NCBI RefSeq assembly: GCF_042159835.1
Contig: NZ_JBBVGT010000002.1
Coordinates: forward strand, 558,001-622,000
DNA length: 64,000 bases
Direction of reading: 5' to 3'
Source of the DNA: Albibacterium profundi
GTDB taxonomy: Bacteria > Bacteroidota > Bacteroidia > Sphingobacteriales > Sphingobacteriaceae
Shown: positions 27,129 through 36,921 of the stretch, one piece after another
Layout: the number at the start of each line of letters is the position of its first letter
How positions within the stretch are numbered: position 1 is the stretch's first letter
Notes under the pieces: model-generated
Told to the model about the DNA's origin: nothing
Databases searched by the model: none
What the model saw: only the letters and a program-made list of their open reading frames with translations
Program-made: the position numbers and the translations under genes

Positions 27129-28577
27129 CTAACCTACACTGCCTTCTAAGGATATTGCTAACAACTTTTGTGCTTCCACAGCAAACTCCATTGGCAATTG
27201 GTTAAGGACCTCTTTCGCATAACCATTAATAATCAAACCAACAGCTTGTTCTGAGTCAATTCCTCGTTGATTTAGATAGAACACCTGGTCTTCGCCAATT
27301 TTTGAGGTTGTTGCCTCATGCTCCAACATAGCCGAATTATTTTTAGTTTCAATATATGGGAAAGTATGAGCACCGCACTTATCGCCGATTAACATAGAAT
27401 CACATTGAGTAAAATTACGAGCATTATCTGCTCCCTTTGCAATTTTCACCAATCCGCGATAACTGTTTTGACTAACCCCGGCAGAGATTCCTTTTGAAAT
27501 AATACGACTGCGTGTATTTTTACCCAAGTGAATCATCTTGGTTCCCGTATCAGCTACTTGATGGTTCCGTGTTAAAGCCACCGAGTAAAATTCACCTACC
27601 GAACCATCGCCTTTCAAAATAACGCCAGGATATTTCCAAGTTATCGCTGAACCAGTCTCCACTTGCGTCCAAGAAATCTTACTACGATCCCCCTTGCAGA
27701 TACCACGCTTAGTTACAAAGTTGTAAATTCCACCGTTCCCATCCTTATCACCTGGATACCAATTCTGAACTGTCGAATACTTAATCTCCGCATCTTCCAT
27801 CGCAATCAACTCAACAACGGCTGCGTGCATCTGATTTTCGTCGCGCATCGGCGCAGTACATCCTTCTAAGTAACTAACATAGGATTTGTCATCGGCAACA
27901 ATCAATGTTCTTTCAAACTGACCTGTATTAGCTGCATTGATCCTAAAATAGGTCGAAAGTTCCATTGGACAACGTACTCCTTTCGGAATATACACAAAGG
28001 AACCATCGGAAAAAACAGCTGCATTCAGAGCTGCATATACATTATCGGTAGAAGGCACAACCGTTCCTAAGTATTTTTTCACTAATTCAGGATGCTCCTG
28101 TACAGCTTCTCCAAAAGAACAAAAGATAACACCCTGCTCCTTTAATTTTTTCTGAAACGTCGTTTTAACTGACACCGAGTCAAATACCGCATCAACCGCA
28201 ACAACTCCTGCCAAAACCTTCTGTTCATCAAGAGGAATACCTAATTTATTGAACGTATCTATTAGCTCAGGGTCTACTTCGTCCATGCTATTCAATTTAG
28301 GCTTCTCCTTTGGTGCGGCGTAGTACGACATGTCCTGAAAATCAACATCAGGATGTTTGAAATTCTGCCAAGTGGGTATCCCCATCTCCATGAAGTAGCG
28401 AAACGCTTTCAATCTCCATTCCAACAACCATTCAGGTTCGTTCTTCTTAGCAGAAATGAACCGGATCGTATCTTCTGTTAATCCCTTTGGAGCCACCTCC
28501 ATTTCAATATCAGTGGTAAATCCGTATTTATATTCCTCGGTAGTTAATTCTTCTAATAACTCTTTTTCTGAACTCAT
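27129..28577 (-). CDS. sufB: Fe-S cluster assembly scaffold SufB
   Basis: The cluster-assembling subunit of the SufBCD complex. The 482-residue protein shows the SufB hallmarks PEWLLEWRLKAFRYF near residues 48-62, YIPKGVRCPMELSTYFRIN, SYLEGCTAPMRDENQMHAAV, and KNNSAMLEHEATTSKIGEDQ with the conserved Glu/His. First gene of the operon, preceded by a ~200-bp leader region with a good promoter box and two short hairpins. Confidence 0.96.
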   Translation of the reverse strand: MSSEKELLEELTTEEYKYGFTTDIEMEVAPKGLTEDTIRFISAKKNEPEWLLEWRLKAFRYFMEMGIPTWQNFKHPDVDFQDMSYYAAPKEKPKLNSMDEVDPELIDTFNKLGIPLDEQKVLAGVVAVDAVFDSVSVKTTFQKKLKEQGVIFCSFGEAVQEHPELVKKYLGTVVPSTDNVYAALNAAVFSDGSFVYIPKGVRCPMELSTYFRINAANTGQFERTLIVADDKSYVSYLEGCTAPMRDENQMHAAVVELIAMEDAEIKYSTVQNWYPGDKDGNGGIYNFVTKRGICKGDRSKISWTQVETGSAITWKYPGVILKGDGSVGEFYSVALTRNHQVADTGTKMIHLGKNTRSRIISKGISAGVSQNSYRGLVKIAKGADNARNFTQCDSMLIGDKCGAHTFPYIETKNNSAMLEHEATTSKIGEDQVFYLNQRGIDSEQAVGLIINGYAKEVLNQLPMEFAVEAQKLLAISLEGSVG

Positions 28578-28678
28578 ATTATAGAATTTTGAGAAAACAT
28601 TATTTCTCGTTTATCAGCGGTTTGGGTAAGCGCTCTGCCTAACAGCGCCGATTAGTTATTTTTTACGTTACAAAGGTA
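28578..28678 (-). promoter_or_regulatory. suf operon promoter box and leader with two short hairpins
   Basis: At 28671-28678 the minus strand reads TACCTTTG, matching the Bacteroidota -7 consensus, 94 bp before sufB. The resulting leader holds two small inverted repeats: GAGAAA/TTTCTC (28591-28596 and 28603-28608) and GCGCT/AGCGC (28630-28634 and 28644-28648). These could be a regulatory leader, but the stems are short and no known riboswitch or IscR-type site is recognised. Confidence 0.4.
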
Positions 28679-28780
28679 CAATTTGATAACGAATTAAATA
28701 AACTAGCAGTCGTTTTTTACGGAATTGTGATAATCACCCTATCGCCTCGCATTGTGCGTCCGTCGACAAATGTAGCCTTA

Positions 28781-29614
28781 TTATATGATATTAGCTTTGA
28801 TTAATTCGGATTCCATCTGCTTCTGAAGAGCAAGTGCCTCCTCACGGGCCTTTTCTGCAAAATCCTTCCCGTCAGAAGCGTATATAATAGACCGTGTTGC
28901 ATTAACCAACAAACCACAGTCTTCATTCATTCCATAATTACAGACATCTTCCAAACTTCCGCCTTGCGCGCCAACGCCAGGCACCAACAAAAAATGATTC
29001 GGTGCATGCTTCCGGATCGTCTTAAAAGCTTCACCACGTGTGGCACCAACTACATACATCAGATTCTTTTCCGTCCCCCACCCGTTGGTCTTCACAATTA
29101 CTTTCTCAAACAACTGGTAGCCGTCCTGATCAAGTGTGTTTTGAAAATCAGCACTTCCTTGATTCGATGTAAGCGCCAGTACAATCGCCCATTTATTATC
29201 AAATTCGAGGAAAGGTTTAACGGAATCTTCACCCATGTAAGGAGCCACGGTGATCGAATCAAACCCTAAACCACCTTGCTCTTCATCGAAAAAAGCACGT
29301 GCGTACATAGATGCCGTATTGCCGATATCGCCCCTTTTTGCATCTGCAATCGTAAAGCAATTACTCGGGATTAATGACCAAGTCTTCTGCAAACTATTCC
29401 AACCTTCTGCGCCTCTATATTCATAAAAAGCAATATTAGGTTTGTACGCGACACAAAGATCGGAAGTAGCTTCAATAATTCGCTTATTAAACTCATATAC
29501 TGGATCTTCATAATCCAGAAGAAATTCAGGGATCTTGGCAATGTCTGTATCTAATCCCACACAAAGAAAAGAACGTTTCGTTTTAATCTCGTGAATCAGT
29601 TCTGCTCGAGTCAT
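28781..29614 (-). CDS. pyrF: Orotidine 5'-phosphate decarboxylase
   Basis: Final step of UMP synthesis. The 277-residue length and motif ADAKRGDIG (residues 90-98, catalytic Lys/Asp) mark the longer class 2 form found in mycobacteria and Bacteroidota. VAYKPNIAFYE, near residues 55-65, is the other conserved substrate-binding strand, and LVPGVGAQGG is the phosphate loop. It is monocistronic and divergent from rho. Confidence 0.95.
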   Translation of the reverse strand: MTRAELIHEIKTKRSFLCVGLDTDIAKIPEFLLDYEDPVYEFNKRIIEATSDLCVAYKPNIAFYEYRGAEGWNSLQKTWSLIPSNCFTIADAKRGDIGNTASMYARAFFDEEQGGLGFDSITVAPYMGEDSVKPFLEFDNKWAIVLALTSNQGSADFQNTLDQDGYQLFEKVIVKTNGWGTEKNLMYVVGATRGEAFKTIRKHAPNHFLLVPGVGAQGGSLEDVCNYGMNEDCGLLVNATRSIIYASDGKDFAEKAREEALALQKQMESELIKANII

Positions 29615-29640
29615 ATAAAATATCGGTATAAATTTTGATG

Positions 29641-29648
29641 CAAAACTA
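29641..29648 (-). promoter_or_regulatory. Candidate -7 promoter box for pyrF
   Basis: The minus strand reads TAGTTTTG, an exact TAnnTTTG match, 27 bp before the pyrF start. Placement close to the start suits a short leader. The remainder of the 250-bp divergent gap to rho shows no other element I can name. Confidence 0.4.
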
Positions 29649-29863
29649 TTAAAATTGAAGTGCTAAGGCGATTATTTTCACTTTTTTTTTGATATTCCAA
29701 TTCTTATGCATAGAATTGTGCCGTAATCTCAAAATTACTCAGAGTCGAGAAATAATCATAATTATCTTAGCGCTTAGAAAAAAATATTTCAAAACAGGTC
29801 TATTAAGAGAAATAGAAACTGCTTTAAACAGCAATAATCCGATTTATTTATAATAATTATTTG

Positions 29864-31492
29864 ATGGATATTAATGAATTGAACGCGAAGCTTGTGTCTG
29901 AGCTACGCGAAATCGCCAAAACAATTGGTATAAAAGAAGCCGACAAACTACGAAAGCAAGAGCTTATCAAAAAAATTGTTGAGAGCGGAAAGGAAAACTC
30001 AGATGAAGAGGTGGATCAATCAACTGATCCGCAACCAGTGAAAACTCGTACACGTAAAAAAACAGACAACCCTGGAGTACCTTCACCACAAATTTCAGCA
30101 TTCCCCGTTCAAGGAGGAACAAAGGACGACGATAATGCAAATGAGAAACCTAGAAGAAGGACACGTTTAGTTAAAACAGCACAACCGGTAAAAGACGCGC
30201 AAGGAGAGAAAGGATCAAACCCTAACTTAAGCAGTCGCCCGTCGGAAACACAGTCGAGTCCATCTCATCACAACGATGACAAACAACAACCGGTTGAAAG
30301 AACTGAAAGGAAACATTCCAATCCGAATAAAAACGAAAGCTCACAAAGTGGGAGCAGTTCGGTATCAGCATTAGATTTTGATAATGTGATCGCTAACGAA
30401 GGGGTATTGGAGATCATGCCCGACGGCTACGGTTTTCTTCGCTCATCTGATTACAACTACCTTACCTCACCAGATGATATATACGTTTCACAGTCGCAAA
30501 TAAAACTTTTTGGACTTAAAACCGGCGACACCGTTCGAGGAAGTATCCGTCCACCAAAAGAAGGTGAAAAGTACTTTCCACTTGTACGTGTAGAGTCGAT
30601 AAATGGACAAAACCCCGCGGAAGTTCGTGATCGTGTTCCTTTCGACTACCTTACACCTCTGTTTCCGACCGAACGCTTTAAACTGTTTAATGGCGCTAAC
30701 AACTATTCGACAAGAATAATTGACCTATTCACACCTATAGGTAAGGGTCAGCGGGGCTTGATCGTCGCACAACCCAAAACAGGTAAAACAATGCTACTTA
30801 AGGATGTAGCAAACGCGATCGCCAAGAACCACCCCGAAGCATACCTAATTATCCTCTTAATCGATGAACGGCCTGAAGAGGTTACCGATATGGCTAGAAG
30901 CGTCCGCGCTGAAGTTGTCGCTTCTACATTTGACGAGCCCGCAGAACGCCACGTTAAAATAGCCAATATCGTACTCGAAAAGGCAAAACGAATGGTGGAA
31001 TGTGGACACGATGTCGTGATCTTATTAGATTCCATTACCAGACTTGCACGTGCTTATAACACTGTTGCACCTGCATCTGGTAAAATCCTATCAGGGGGGG
31101 TTGATGCCAATGCGCTACACAAACCTAAACGTTTTTTTGGCGCAGCACGTAATATTGAGCACGGCGGTTCCTTAACCATACTTGCAACCGCGTTAATTGA
31201 TACCGGGTCCAAAATGGACGAAGTGATTTTCGAAGAATTTAAAGGTACTGGTAACATGGAGCTTCAATTAGACCGGAAACTTTCTAATAAACGCGTGTTC
31301 CCTGCTATTGATCTAACGGCCTCAAGTACAAGACGAGATGATTTACTTCACGACAAGGAAACCATTCAGCGAATTTGGGTATTACGAAACCACTTAGCTG
31401 ATATGAACTCCAATGAATCGATGGAATTCCTTCTTCAGCAGCTTAGAGGCACACGTGATAACGAAGAGTTCCTCATTAGTATGAATCGTTAA
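29864..31492 (+). CDS. rho: Transcription termination factor Rho
   Basis: Hexameric RNA helicase that terminates transcription. The 542-residue protein has a Rho_N helical domain (residues 1-40), then a long, charged, probably disordered insertion (about 45-165) typical of Bacteroidota, a cold-shock-like RNA-binding domain (GVLEIMPDGYGFLRS, near 178), and the ATPase core with P-loop QPKTGKTML near 302, Walker B VILLDSITRLARAYN near 385 and KRFFGAARNIEHGG. A TTG in front would add one residue; the ATG at 29864 is chosen. pssA follows after 11 bp. Confidence 0.96.
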   Translation: MDINELNAKLVSELREIAKTIGIKEADKLRKQELIKKIVESGKENSDEEVDQSTDPQPVKTRTRKKTDNPGVPSPQISAFPVQGGTKDDDNANEKPRRRTRLVKTAQPVKDAQGEKGSNPNLSSRPSETQSSPSHHNDDKQQPVERTERKHSNPNKNESSQSGSSSVSALDFDNVIANEGVLEIMPDGYGFLRSSDYNYLTSPDDIYVSQSQIKLFGLKTGDTVRGSIRPPKEGEKYFPLVRVESINGQNPAEVRDRVPFDYLTPLFPTERFKLFNGANNYSTRIIDLFTPIGKGQRGLIVAQPKTGKTMLLKDVANAIAKNHPEAYLIILLIDERPEEVTDMARSVRAEVVASTFDEPAERHVKIANIVLEKAKRMVECGHDVVILLDSITRLARAYNTVAPASGKILSGGVDANALHKPKRFFGAARNIEHGGSLTILATALIDTGSKMDEVIFEEFKGTGNMELQLDRKLSNKRVFPAIDLTASSTRRDDLLHDKETIQRIWVLRNHLADMNSNESMEFLLQQLRGTRDNEEFLISMNR

Positions 31493-31503
31493 ATTTAATC
31501 AGC

Positions 31504-32199
31504 ATGTTGCTTTCCCTTCCGAATGTAATTACCTGCTTAAATCTTTTTAGCGGGTGCGTCGGGATTGTATTTGCATTTAACGGAGATCTAAAGAGCGCTG
31601 GCTATGCAATTTTATTATCAGCGTTCTTTGATTTTTTCGATGGCTTGGCAGCACGCGCGCTAAGGATCAGTTCAAACTTAGGGAAAGAACTCGATTCTTT
31701 AGCAGACGTGATCAGTTTCGGCTTTTTACCTTCTGTTATCATCTATCAGTTAATCGGAACGTCAACCGGCCTGATTGAACAACTTCCATGGCTTCAATAC
31801 GCCGCCTTCGTGTTGACGATCTTTTCTGCTCTGCGATTAGCCAAATTCAATATCGATACGCGACAAAGCGACAGCTTTATTGGGCTTCCTGTTCCGTCAT
31901 CAGCACTCGTCGTACTATCAATACCATACTTAGTTGAACAGCCCGGTTTTATCGGCGATATATTCCAATCTACACTGAGTTTGCTAATTTTAATTGGCAT
32001 TTTGAGCCTTTTGATGATTTCTGAGTTGCCCTTAATCGCTCTGAAGTTCAAGAGCCTTGATGTCAAACAAAATATTTACCAGTATGCGCTTATCATTATT
32101 GGAATTATTTTATTTGTGTTATTCAAATTTGCCGCAGTCGGACTTATTATCGTAACCTACATTCTACTATCAATACTGAAGCTTAGTTTGAATCGGTAA
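31504..32199 (+). CDS. pssA: CDP-diacylglycerol-serine O-phosphatidyltransferase
   Basis: Makes phosphatidylserine, the precursor of phosphatidylethanolamine. The 231-residue multi-helix membrane protein has the complete CDP-alcohol phosphatidyltransferase motif DGLAAR (about residues 45-50) and ELDSLAD (about 61-67). It is 11 bp behind rho, and its 3' end overlaps convergent folK by 17 bp. Confidence 0.92.
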   Translation: MLLSLPNVITCLNLFSGCVGIVFAFNGDLKSAGYAILLSAFFDFFDGLAARALRISSNLGKELDSLADVISFGFLPSVIIYQLIGTSTGLIEQLPWLQYAAFVLTIFSALRLAKFNIDTRQSDSFIGLPVPSSALVVLSIPYLVEQPGFIGDIFQSTLSLLILIGILSLLMISELPLIALKFKSLDVKQNIYQYALIIIGIILFVLFKFAAVGLIIVTYILLSILKLSLNR

Positions 32200-32692
32200 G
32201 ACTATCTAATCCACTAAGCCGTCGCACCTCAAGCGGATCGTTCAATTCGTCTAAAAGCTCTTGGATTGTTTTTTTTAAAACCGGGTGCATGAGCGCTAAT
32301 GTCAACTCGGAAAGTGGAAGTAAAGTAAATTTTCGCTTATGCAATAAAGGATGTGGTATCGTCAAGAACTCCTCTTCAATCACGAAGTCGTTATAAAAAA
32401 GTATATCAATATCGATCAGTCTGGATCCCCACTTTTTCAACCGTGTTCTTCCCAGGCGACTCTCTATTTCATGTATTTTTGCCAATAAAAGCTGTGGTTT
32501 CAATTCCGTTTCAATTAAAAGAACCTGATTAAGATAAGAGGGTTCGTCTTCCATACCCCAAGCAGCTGTTTCGTAAATGGAGGACCTTTCGATTATAACC
32601 CCCACATGTTCTTCAATTTCGGCAGCTGCTTTTCGTAACTGCTCGTGTCGCGCCCCTAAATTTACACCAAGCAACAGATAAACGATATTCAT
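32183..32692 (-). CDS. folK: 2-amino-4-hydroxy-6-hydroxymethyldihydropteridine pyrophosphokinase
   Basis: Folate synthesis enzyme that pyrophosphorylates 6-hydroxymethyl-dihydropterin. The 169-residue protein shows LLLGVNLGARHEQL at the N-terminus, the pterin-binding YLNQVLLIET region, and the catalytic signature GRTRLKKWGSRLIDIDIL near residues 80-97. It is a single gene on the minus strand, divergent from sppA. Confidence 0.95.
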   Translation of the reverse strand: MNIVYLLLGVNLGARHEQLRKAAAEIEEHVGVIIERSSIYETAAWGMEDEPSYLNQVLLIETELKPQLLLAKIHEIESRLGRTRLKKWGSRLIDIDILFYNDFVIEEEFLTIPHPLLHKRKFTLLPLSELTLALMHPVLKKTIQELLDELNDPLEVRRLSGLDSLTDSN

Positions 32693-32845
32693 ATGACAAA
32701 ATTATTAAATTCTAGGATTAATAATGCAACCATAAAACCATAAGGTCATTCCTTTAGTAAAATTTGAGTAAGTGTAACATAATGCCTTTGAAAACATCTA
32801 AGGGTAAATTGCGTTGAATAGAACAGACAAGAAAAATAAACACGA

Positions 32846-34609
32846 ATGAAATCATTTTTTAAATCGGTGCTGGCCACCATTGTAGGAATCATCCTATCAT
32901 TCTTTGTGATAGTCATTATCACCTTTGGTATCATGGGAGCCTGGATGAGTAGCTTATCCGATAAGACGGTCGAAATATCAGACAATACCGTATTACACAT
33001 CTCTTTGAATTATCCTATTGAAGAACGAACTAACAAGAACAACTTCCAATCCTATAGCTTTTCGGATATGTTCTCAGAGAATATTGGATTAAATGATATT
33101 CTCAGTCGGATTGAATCAGCTAAAGAAGACGACAAGATAAAGGGGATCTATTTAGATATGAGCATGATGGGAGCAAGTTTTGCTACTCTTCAGGAGATTC
33201 GTAACGCATTGATCGATTTTAAATCCTCTGGTAAGTTCATTCTTTCTTATAGTGAATACTACTCTCAAGGCACCTACTATCTTGCTTCAACCGCAGACAA
33301 GGTATATTTAAACCCTGAGGGAATTATCGATTTTAGTGGTCTTTCAAGCCAATCTGTATTTTTCAAGCATACACTGGAAAAGCTAGGCATTGAAGCTCAA
33401 ATCATCAAGGTGGGAACCTATAAGAGTGCTGTTGAACCCTTTGTTCTTGACAAAATGAGTGCGGCAAACCGCGAACAAGTAAGCTCCTTTTTAGGGTCAA
33501 TCTACAGCAATTATCTCGATGAAATAGCCGCTAGTCGTAACGTCCCTGCCGATTCACTCTTTCAGATCGCCAACGAGCTAAAGGTTGAAACTGCGGAAGA
33601 TGCAGTAAACTACGGCTTAGTTGATGCTACCAAGTATAAAGACGAAGTCTTGGCTGAGCTAAGAAGCTATTTGGACCTGGATGATGATGATAAAGTTAAG
33701 TCTGTAAGTATCGAAAAATATGTAGTGAACAACCCTAATCAATCAAGCTCAAGCAGAGACCGAATTGCAGTAATATACGCAGTTGGAAACATTGTTTCGG
33801 GCGAAGGTAGCGACCAGCAGATTGGCTCTGAAAAAATTTCAAGAGCAATACGGACCGTACGTAAAGATGATAAAGTTAAGGCTGTTGTTTTACGTGTAAA
33901 CTCACCCGGCGGAAGCGCTTTAGCTTCTGATGTCATCTGGCGCGAAGTGAAACTTACGAAAGAAGTAAAACCGATTATTGTTTCAATGGGAGATTTAGCT
34001 GCATCCGGCGGATACTACATCTCAGCTGCTGCAGATTCCATTTTCGCACAACCAAATACCATTACAGGATCAATCGGAGTATTTGGTATCATCCCTAACA
34101 TGCAAGGATTCTTTAACGACAAATTAGGTATAACATTCGATGTCGTTAAAACTGGAGAATTTGCCGACCTAGGGTCAATTAACAGACCTTTAACGGCACA
34201 AGAAGAAGCTATCATTCAACGGAGCGTCAACAAAATATACGACACATTTACGAAAAAGGTGGCTGATGGCCGTGACAAATCGCAAAGCTATATCGACAGT
34301 ATCGGTCAAGGACGAGTGTGGACTGGGTCGCAGGCCCTAGAGATGGGTTTGGTTGATAAGCTAGGTGGTATTGAAGATGCAATAACAGCAGCAGCTAGCA
34401 AAGCCAATATCGAAGAGTATAAGATAGTTACCTATCCAGCTATCTCGGATCCATTTGAAGCGTTGTTAGGTAATAGTAAAGACAGAATCAGTCAATGGTT
34501 CCTAAAGAAAGAATTAGGTGTCGCTTACCCTGTTTATCAACAGAGTAAAGAAATGCTCGAGCAAACAGGTATCCAAGCACGACTACCATATACAATTACA
34601 ATAAAATAA
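32846..34609 (+). CDS. sppA: Signal peptide peptidase SppA, 67-kDa type
   Basis: Inner-membrane serine protease that degrades cleaved signal peptides. The 587-residue protein has one N-terminal membrane helix (about residues 8-32) and the tandem-domain architecture of E. coli SppA. The general base Lys is in IKVGTYKSAVEPF (first domain, near residue 195) and the nucleophile Ser is in MGDLAASGGYYIS (second domain, near 388). Both catalytic residues are retained. PolX follows after 6 bp, so they are probably co-transcribed. Confidence 0.94.
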   Translation: MKSFFKSVLATIVGIILSFFVIVIITFGIMGAWMSSLSDKTVEISDNTVLHISLNYPIEERTNKNNFQSYSFSDMFSENIGLNDILSRIESAKEDDKIKGIYLDMSMMGASFATLQEIRNALIDFKSSGKFILSYSEYYSQGTYYLASTADKVYLNPEGIIDFSGLSSQSVFFKHTLEKLGIEAQIIKVGTYKSAVEPFVLDKMSAANREQVSSFLGSIYSNYLDEIAASRNVPADSLFQIANELKVETAEDAVNYGLVDATKYKDEVLAELRSYLDLDDDDKVKSVSIEKYVVNNPNQSSSSRDRIAVIYAVGNIVSGEGSDQQIGSEKISRAIRTVRKDDKVKAVVLRVNSPGGSALASDVIWREVKLTKEVKPIIVSMGDLAASGGYYISAAADSIFAQPNTITGSIGVFGIIPNMQGFFNDKLGITFDVVKTGEFADLGSINRPLTAQEEAIIQRSVNKIYDTFTKKVADGRDKSQSYIDSIGQGRVWTGSQALEMGLVDKLGGIEDAITAAASKANIEEYKIVTYPAISDPFEALLGNSKDRISQWFLKKELGVAYPVYQQSKEMLEQTGIQARLPYTITIK

Positions 34610-34615
34610 CAGCAT

Positions 34616-36304
34616 ATGGACAATAAGGTGATTACACGCGAATTCAAATTACTTGCCAAATTATTGGAATTTCACGGCGAAAACCCTTTTAAAGTTAAGG
34701 CGATTAATAACGCGGCTTCGACCCTAAGCAAATTACCTTTTACCATCGCGTCTAAGAACCAGGAAGAACTTAGCCAAATACCTGGTATTGGAAAAAGCAC
34801 TGCGACCAAAATAATAGAGATTCTCGAAAAGGGCAGCATGTCCGAGCTTAATGAACTTATTCAACAAACACCTCCGGGTATCATTCCTTTATTGAAAATT
34901 AAAGGAATCAGTCCTAAAAAAATGTCGACTATCTGGAAAGAACTCGGCATTGACAACGAGGCTGAACTTTGGTACGCTTGTAAAGAGGATAAAATATCTA
35001 AGCTCAAAGGCTTTGGAGCTAAGACTCAAGCCGAACTACAAAATGTACTGGAATATGCGTTGGAAAATCAAGGCAATTTCCGCTTTGCCGATGCAGAGAA
35101 AATCGCAGAAGAATTACTTTCTAAACTTCGAACTGTTTTAAGTACTGACACACAGTTTGGATTGACAGGTGATATACGTCGATACAATGAATTGATCAAG
35201 TGTATCGATATATTAGTAGCCTTGGCACCTGATTCCTTAGAATCACATTTGCAAGCCACAGGTGTACTTGACAACATGCTGAAGAAAGATGAAACCATTC
35301 ATTGTCAACATGCTTCTGGCATCGAAGTGATTTTTCATTATTGTCCACCCGATGTTTTTAGCACTAGGTTATTGGAAACAACCGGCAACAATGATCATAT
35401 CAAACTACTAAAGAGCAATTTCCCTCAGGGAGAAATTCCGTTATTAAACACCGAAGAAGAGATATACGGTGCGGCCAACATGGATTTTATTGCTCCAGAA
35501 ATGCGAGAAGGCCTCAATGAAATTGACCTTGCTCTATCACATTCGCTACCTAACTTAGTGGAATTTGCTAATATCAAGGGCGCTCTTCACAATCATAGCC
35601 TATGGAGTGACGGTGTTTTTTCGGTCGAAGACATGGCACTTTACTGTCGAGACAATTTAGGGTTACAATATTTCGGCATCTCTGACCACTCGAAAACAGC
35701 GGTTTACGCAAATGGCTTAAGTATTGATCGCGTTCAAGCACAATGGAGAGAAGTTGATATCTTAAACGAAAAATTGGCACCTTTTCATATTTTTAAAGGG
35801 ATCGAATCAGACATTCTCTCAAACGGTTCATTGGATTATCCAGATGAAATATTAGCCGGATTCGATTTCGTAGTCGCTTCCATCCATTCGCAATTATCCA
35901 TGGATGAGAAAAAAGCTACGACACGACTTATTAAAGCCATTGAAAACCCTTATACAACATTTCTCGGACACCCCACCGGACGACAATTATTGGTGAGAAA
36001 AGGCTATTCAATCGATCACAAAAAAGTTATCGACGCATGCGCGGCCAATGGTGTGATCATTGAAATCAATGCAAATCCATTACGTTTAGATATCGACTGG
36101 CGCTGGATTTCTTATTGCCTAGAAAAGGGCGTCATGCTTTCTATTAATCCAGATGCACATCATGTTGACGAGCTTGTTTATATGAAATATGGCATTAATG
36201 TGGCTCGAAAAGGTGGTCTTACAGCAGAACACTGCTTCAACTGTTTAGGCCAAAAAGAAGTTACAGATTACTTCGCTGCTCGGAAAGCAAATATTAATCC
36301 TTAA
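34616..36304 (+). CDS. PolX family protein: degenerate polymerase domain plus intact PHP nuclease
   Basis: A 562-residue protein with the bacterial PolX layout: helix-hairpin-helix 8-kDa domain (QIPGIGKSTATK near 54-65, IKGISPKK near 95), nucleotidyltransferase core (about 150-315), and C-terminal PHP domain (from 320). The PHP metal residues are intact (LHNHSLWSDG near 324, ISDHSK near 355, ASIHSQ, LGHPTG, INPDAHHVDE). In the polymerase core the usual DxD reads CID (Cys196 for the first Asp), and the third Asp is Ile239 (GIEVIF). Polymerase activity is therefore unlikely; a 3'-5' exonuclease or phosphoesterase role in repair is more plausible. Confidence 0.9.
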   Translation: MDNKVITREFKLLAKLLEFHGENPFKVKAINNAASTLSKLPFTIASKNQEELSQIPGIGKSTATKIIEILEKGSMSELNELIQQTPPGIIPLLKIKGISPKKMSTIWKELGIDNEAELWYACKEDKISKLKGFGAKTQAELQNVLEYALENQGNFRFADAEKIAEELLSKLRTVLSTDTQFGLTGDIRRYNELIKCIDILVALAPDSLESHLQATGVLDNMLKKDETIHCQHASGIEVIFHYCPPDVFSTRLLETTGNNDHIKLLKSNFPQGEIPLLNTEEEIYGAANMDFIAPEMREGLNEIDLALSHSLPNLVEFANIKGALHNHSLWSDGVFSVEDMALYCRDNLGLQYFGISDHSKTAVYANGLSIDRVQAQWREVDILNEKLAPFHIFKGIESDILSNGSLDYPDEILAGFDFVVASIHSQLSMDEKKATTRLIKAIENPYTTFLGHPTGRQLLVRKGYSIDHKKVIDACAANGVIIEINANPLRLDIDWRWISYCLEKGVMLSINPDAHHVDELVYMKYGINVARKGGLTAEHCFNCLGQKEVTDYFAARKANINP

Positions 36305-36312
36305 ATTTGGGC

Positions 36313-36918
36313 ATGATCAGTGATTCAGCAAACCGCATATTTGAAGCAGCAATAAAGGACTACCATGTCCATGACGAGATAGATTTTCCCATCCAAAATC
36401 CGTATCCGCCAGAAAGGATTGAACATTTACTGTATTTAAAATGCTGGATAGATACTATGCAATGGCATATGGAGGATGAAATTCGTGACCCGAATATCAA
36501 TTCGGACGAGGCGCTTAAATGGAAGCGGAGAATCGACAAATCCAACCAAGATCGTACAGATACAGTCGAATACATAGACAGTTACTTTTTGGATAAATAT
36601 AAGGACATCACGCCTAAAGCTGACGCTACGGTTAATACCGAAAGCCCGGCATGGGCAATCGACCGTCTGTCTATCTTAGCATTAAAGATCTATCATATGC
36701 GGCTTGAAACCCTTAGAGACGATGCAGACCCAGAACATAAAGAAGCCTGTCAGGTAAAATTAGATGTGCTAATCGAGCAACAAAAAGACCTTTCGGAGAG
36801 TATTGATGAATTACTAAAGAACATCGAAGAGGGTAAAAAGATAATGAAGGTGTATAAACAGATGAAAATGTATAACGACCCTAATCTTAACCCAGTATTG
36901 TATTCATCAAAACAATAA
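36313..36918 (+). CDS. DUF4254 family protein
   Basis: A 201-residue cytoplasmic, all-helical protein with the DUF4254 features: NPYPPERIEHLLYLKCWIDT (about residues 31-50), a WHMEDEIRDPNI segment, and WKRRIDKSNQDRTDTVEYID. The function of the family is unknown. It sits between the PolX gene and a GT9 glycosyltransferase (3-bp gap); DUF4254 beside a heptosyltransferase-like gene is a frequent Bacteroidota arrangement as I recall, suggesting a link to LPS. The ATG at 36313 is chosen over an upstream TTG. Confidence 0.8.
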   Translation: MISDSANRIFEAAIKDYHVHDEIDFPIQNPYPPERIEHLLYLKCWIDTMQWHMEDEIRDPNINSDEALKWKRRIDKSNQDRTDTVEYIDSYFLDKYKDITPKADATVNTESPAWAIDRLSILALKIYHMRLETLRDDADPEHKEACQVKLDVLIEQQKDLSESIDELLKNIEEGKKIMKVYKQMKMYNDPNLNPVLYSSKQ

Positions 36919-36921
36919 GCG

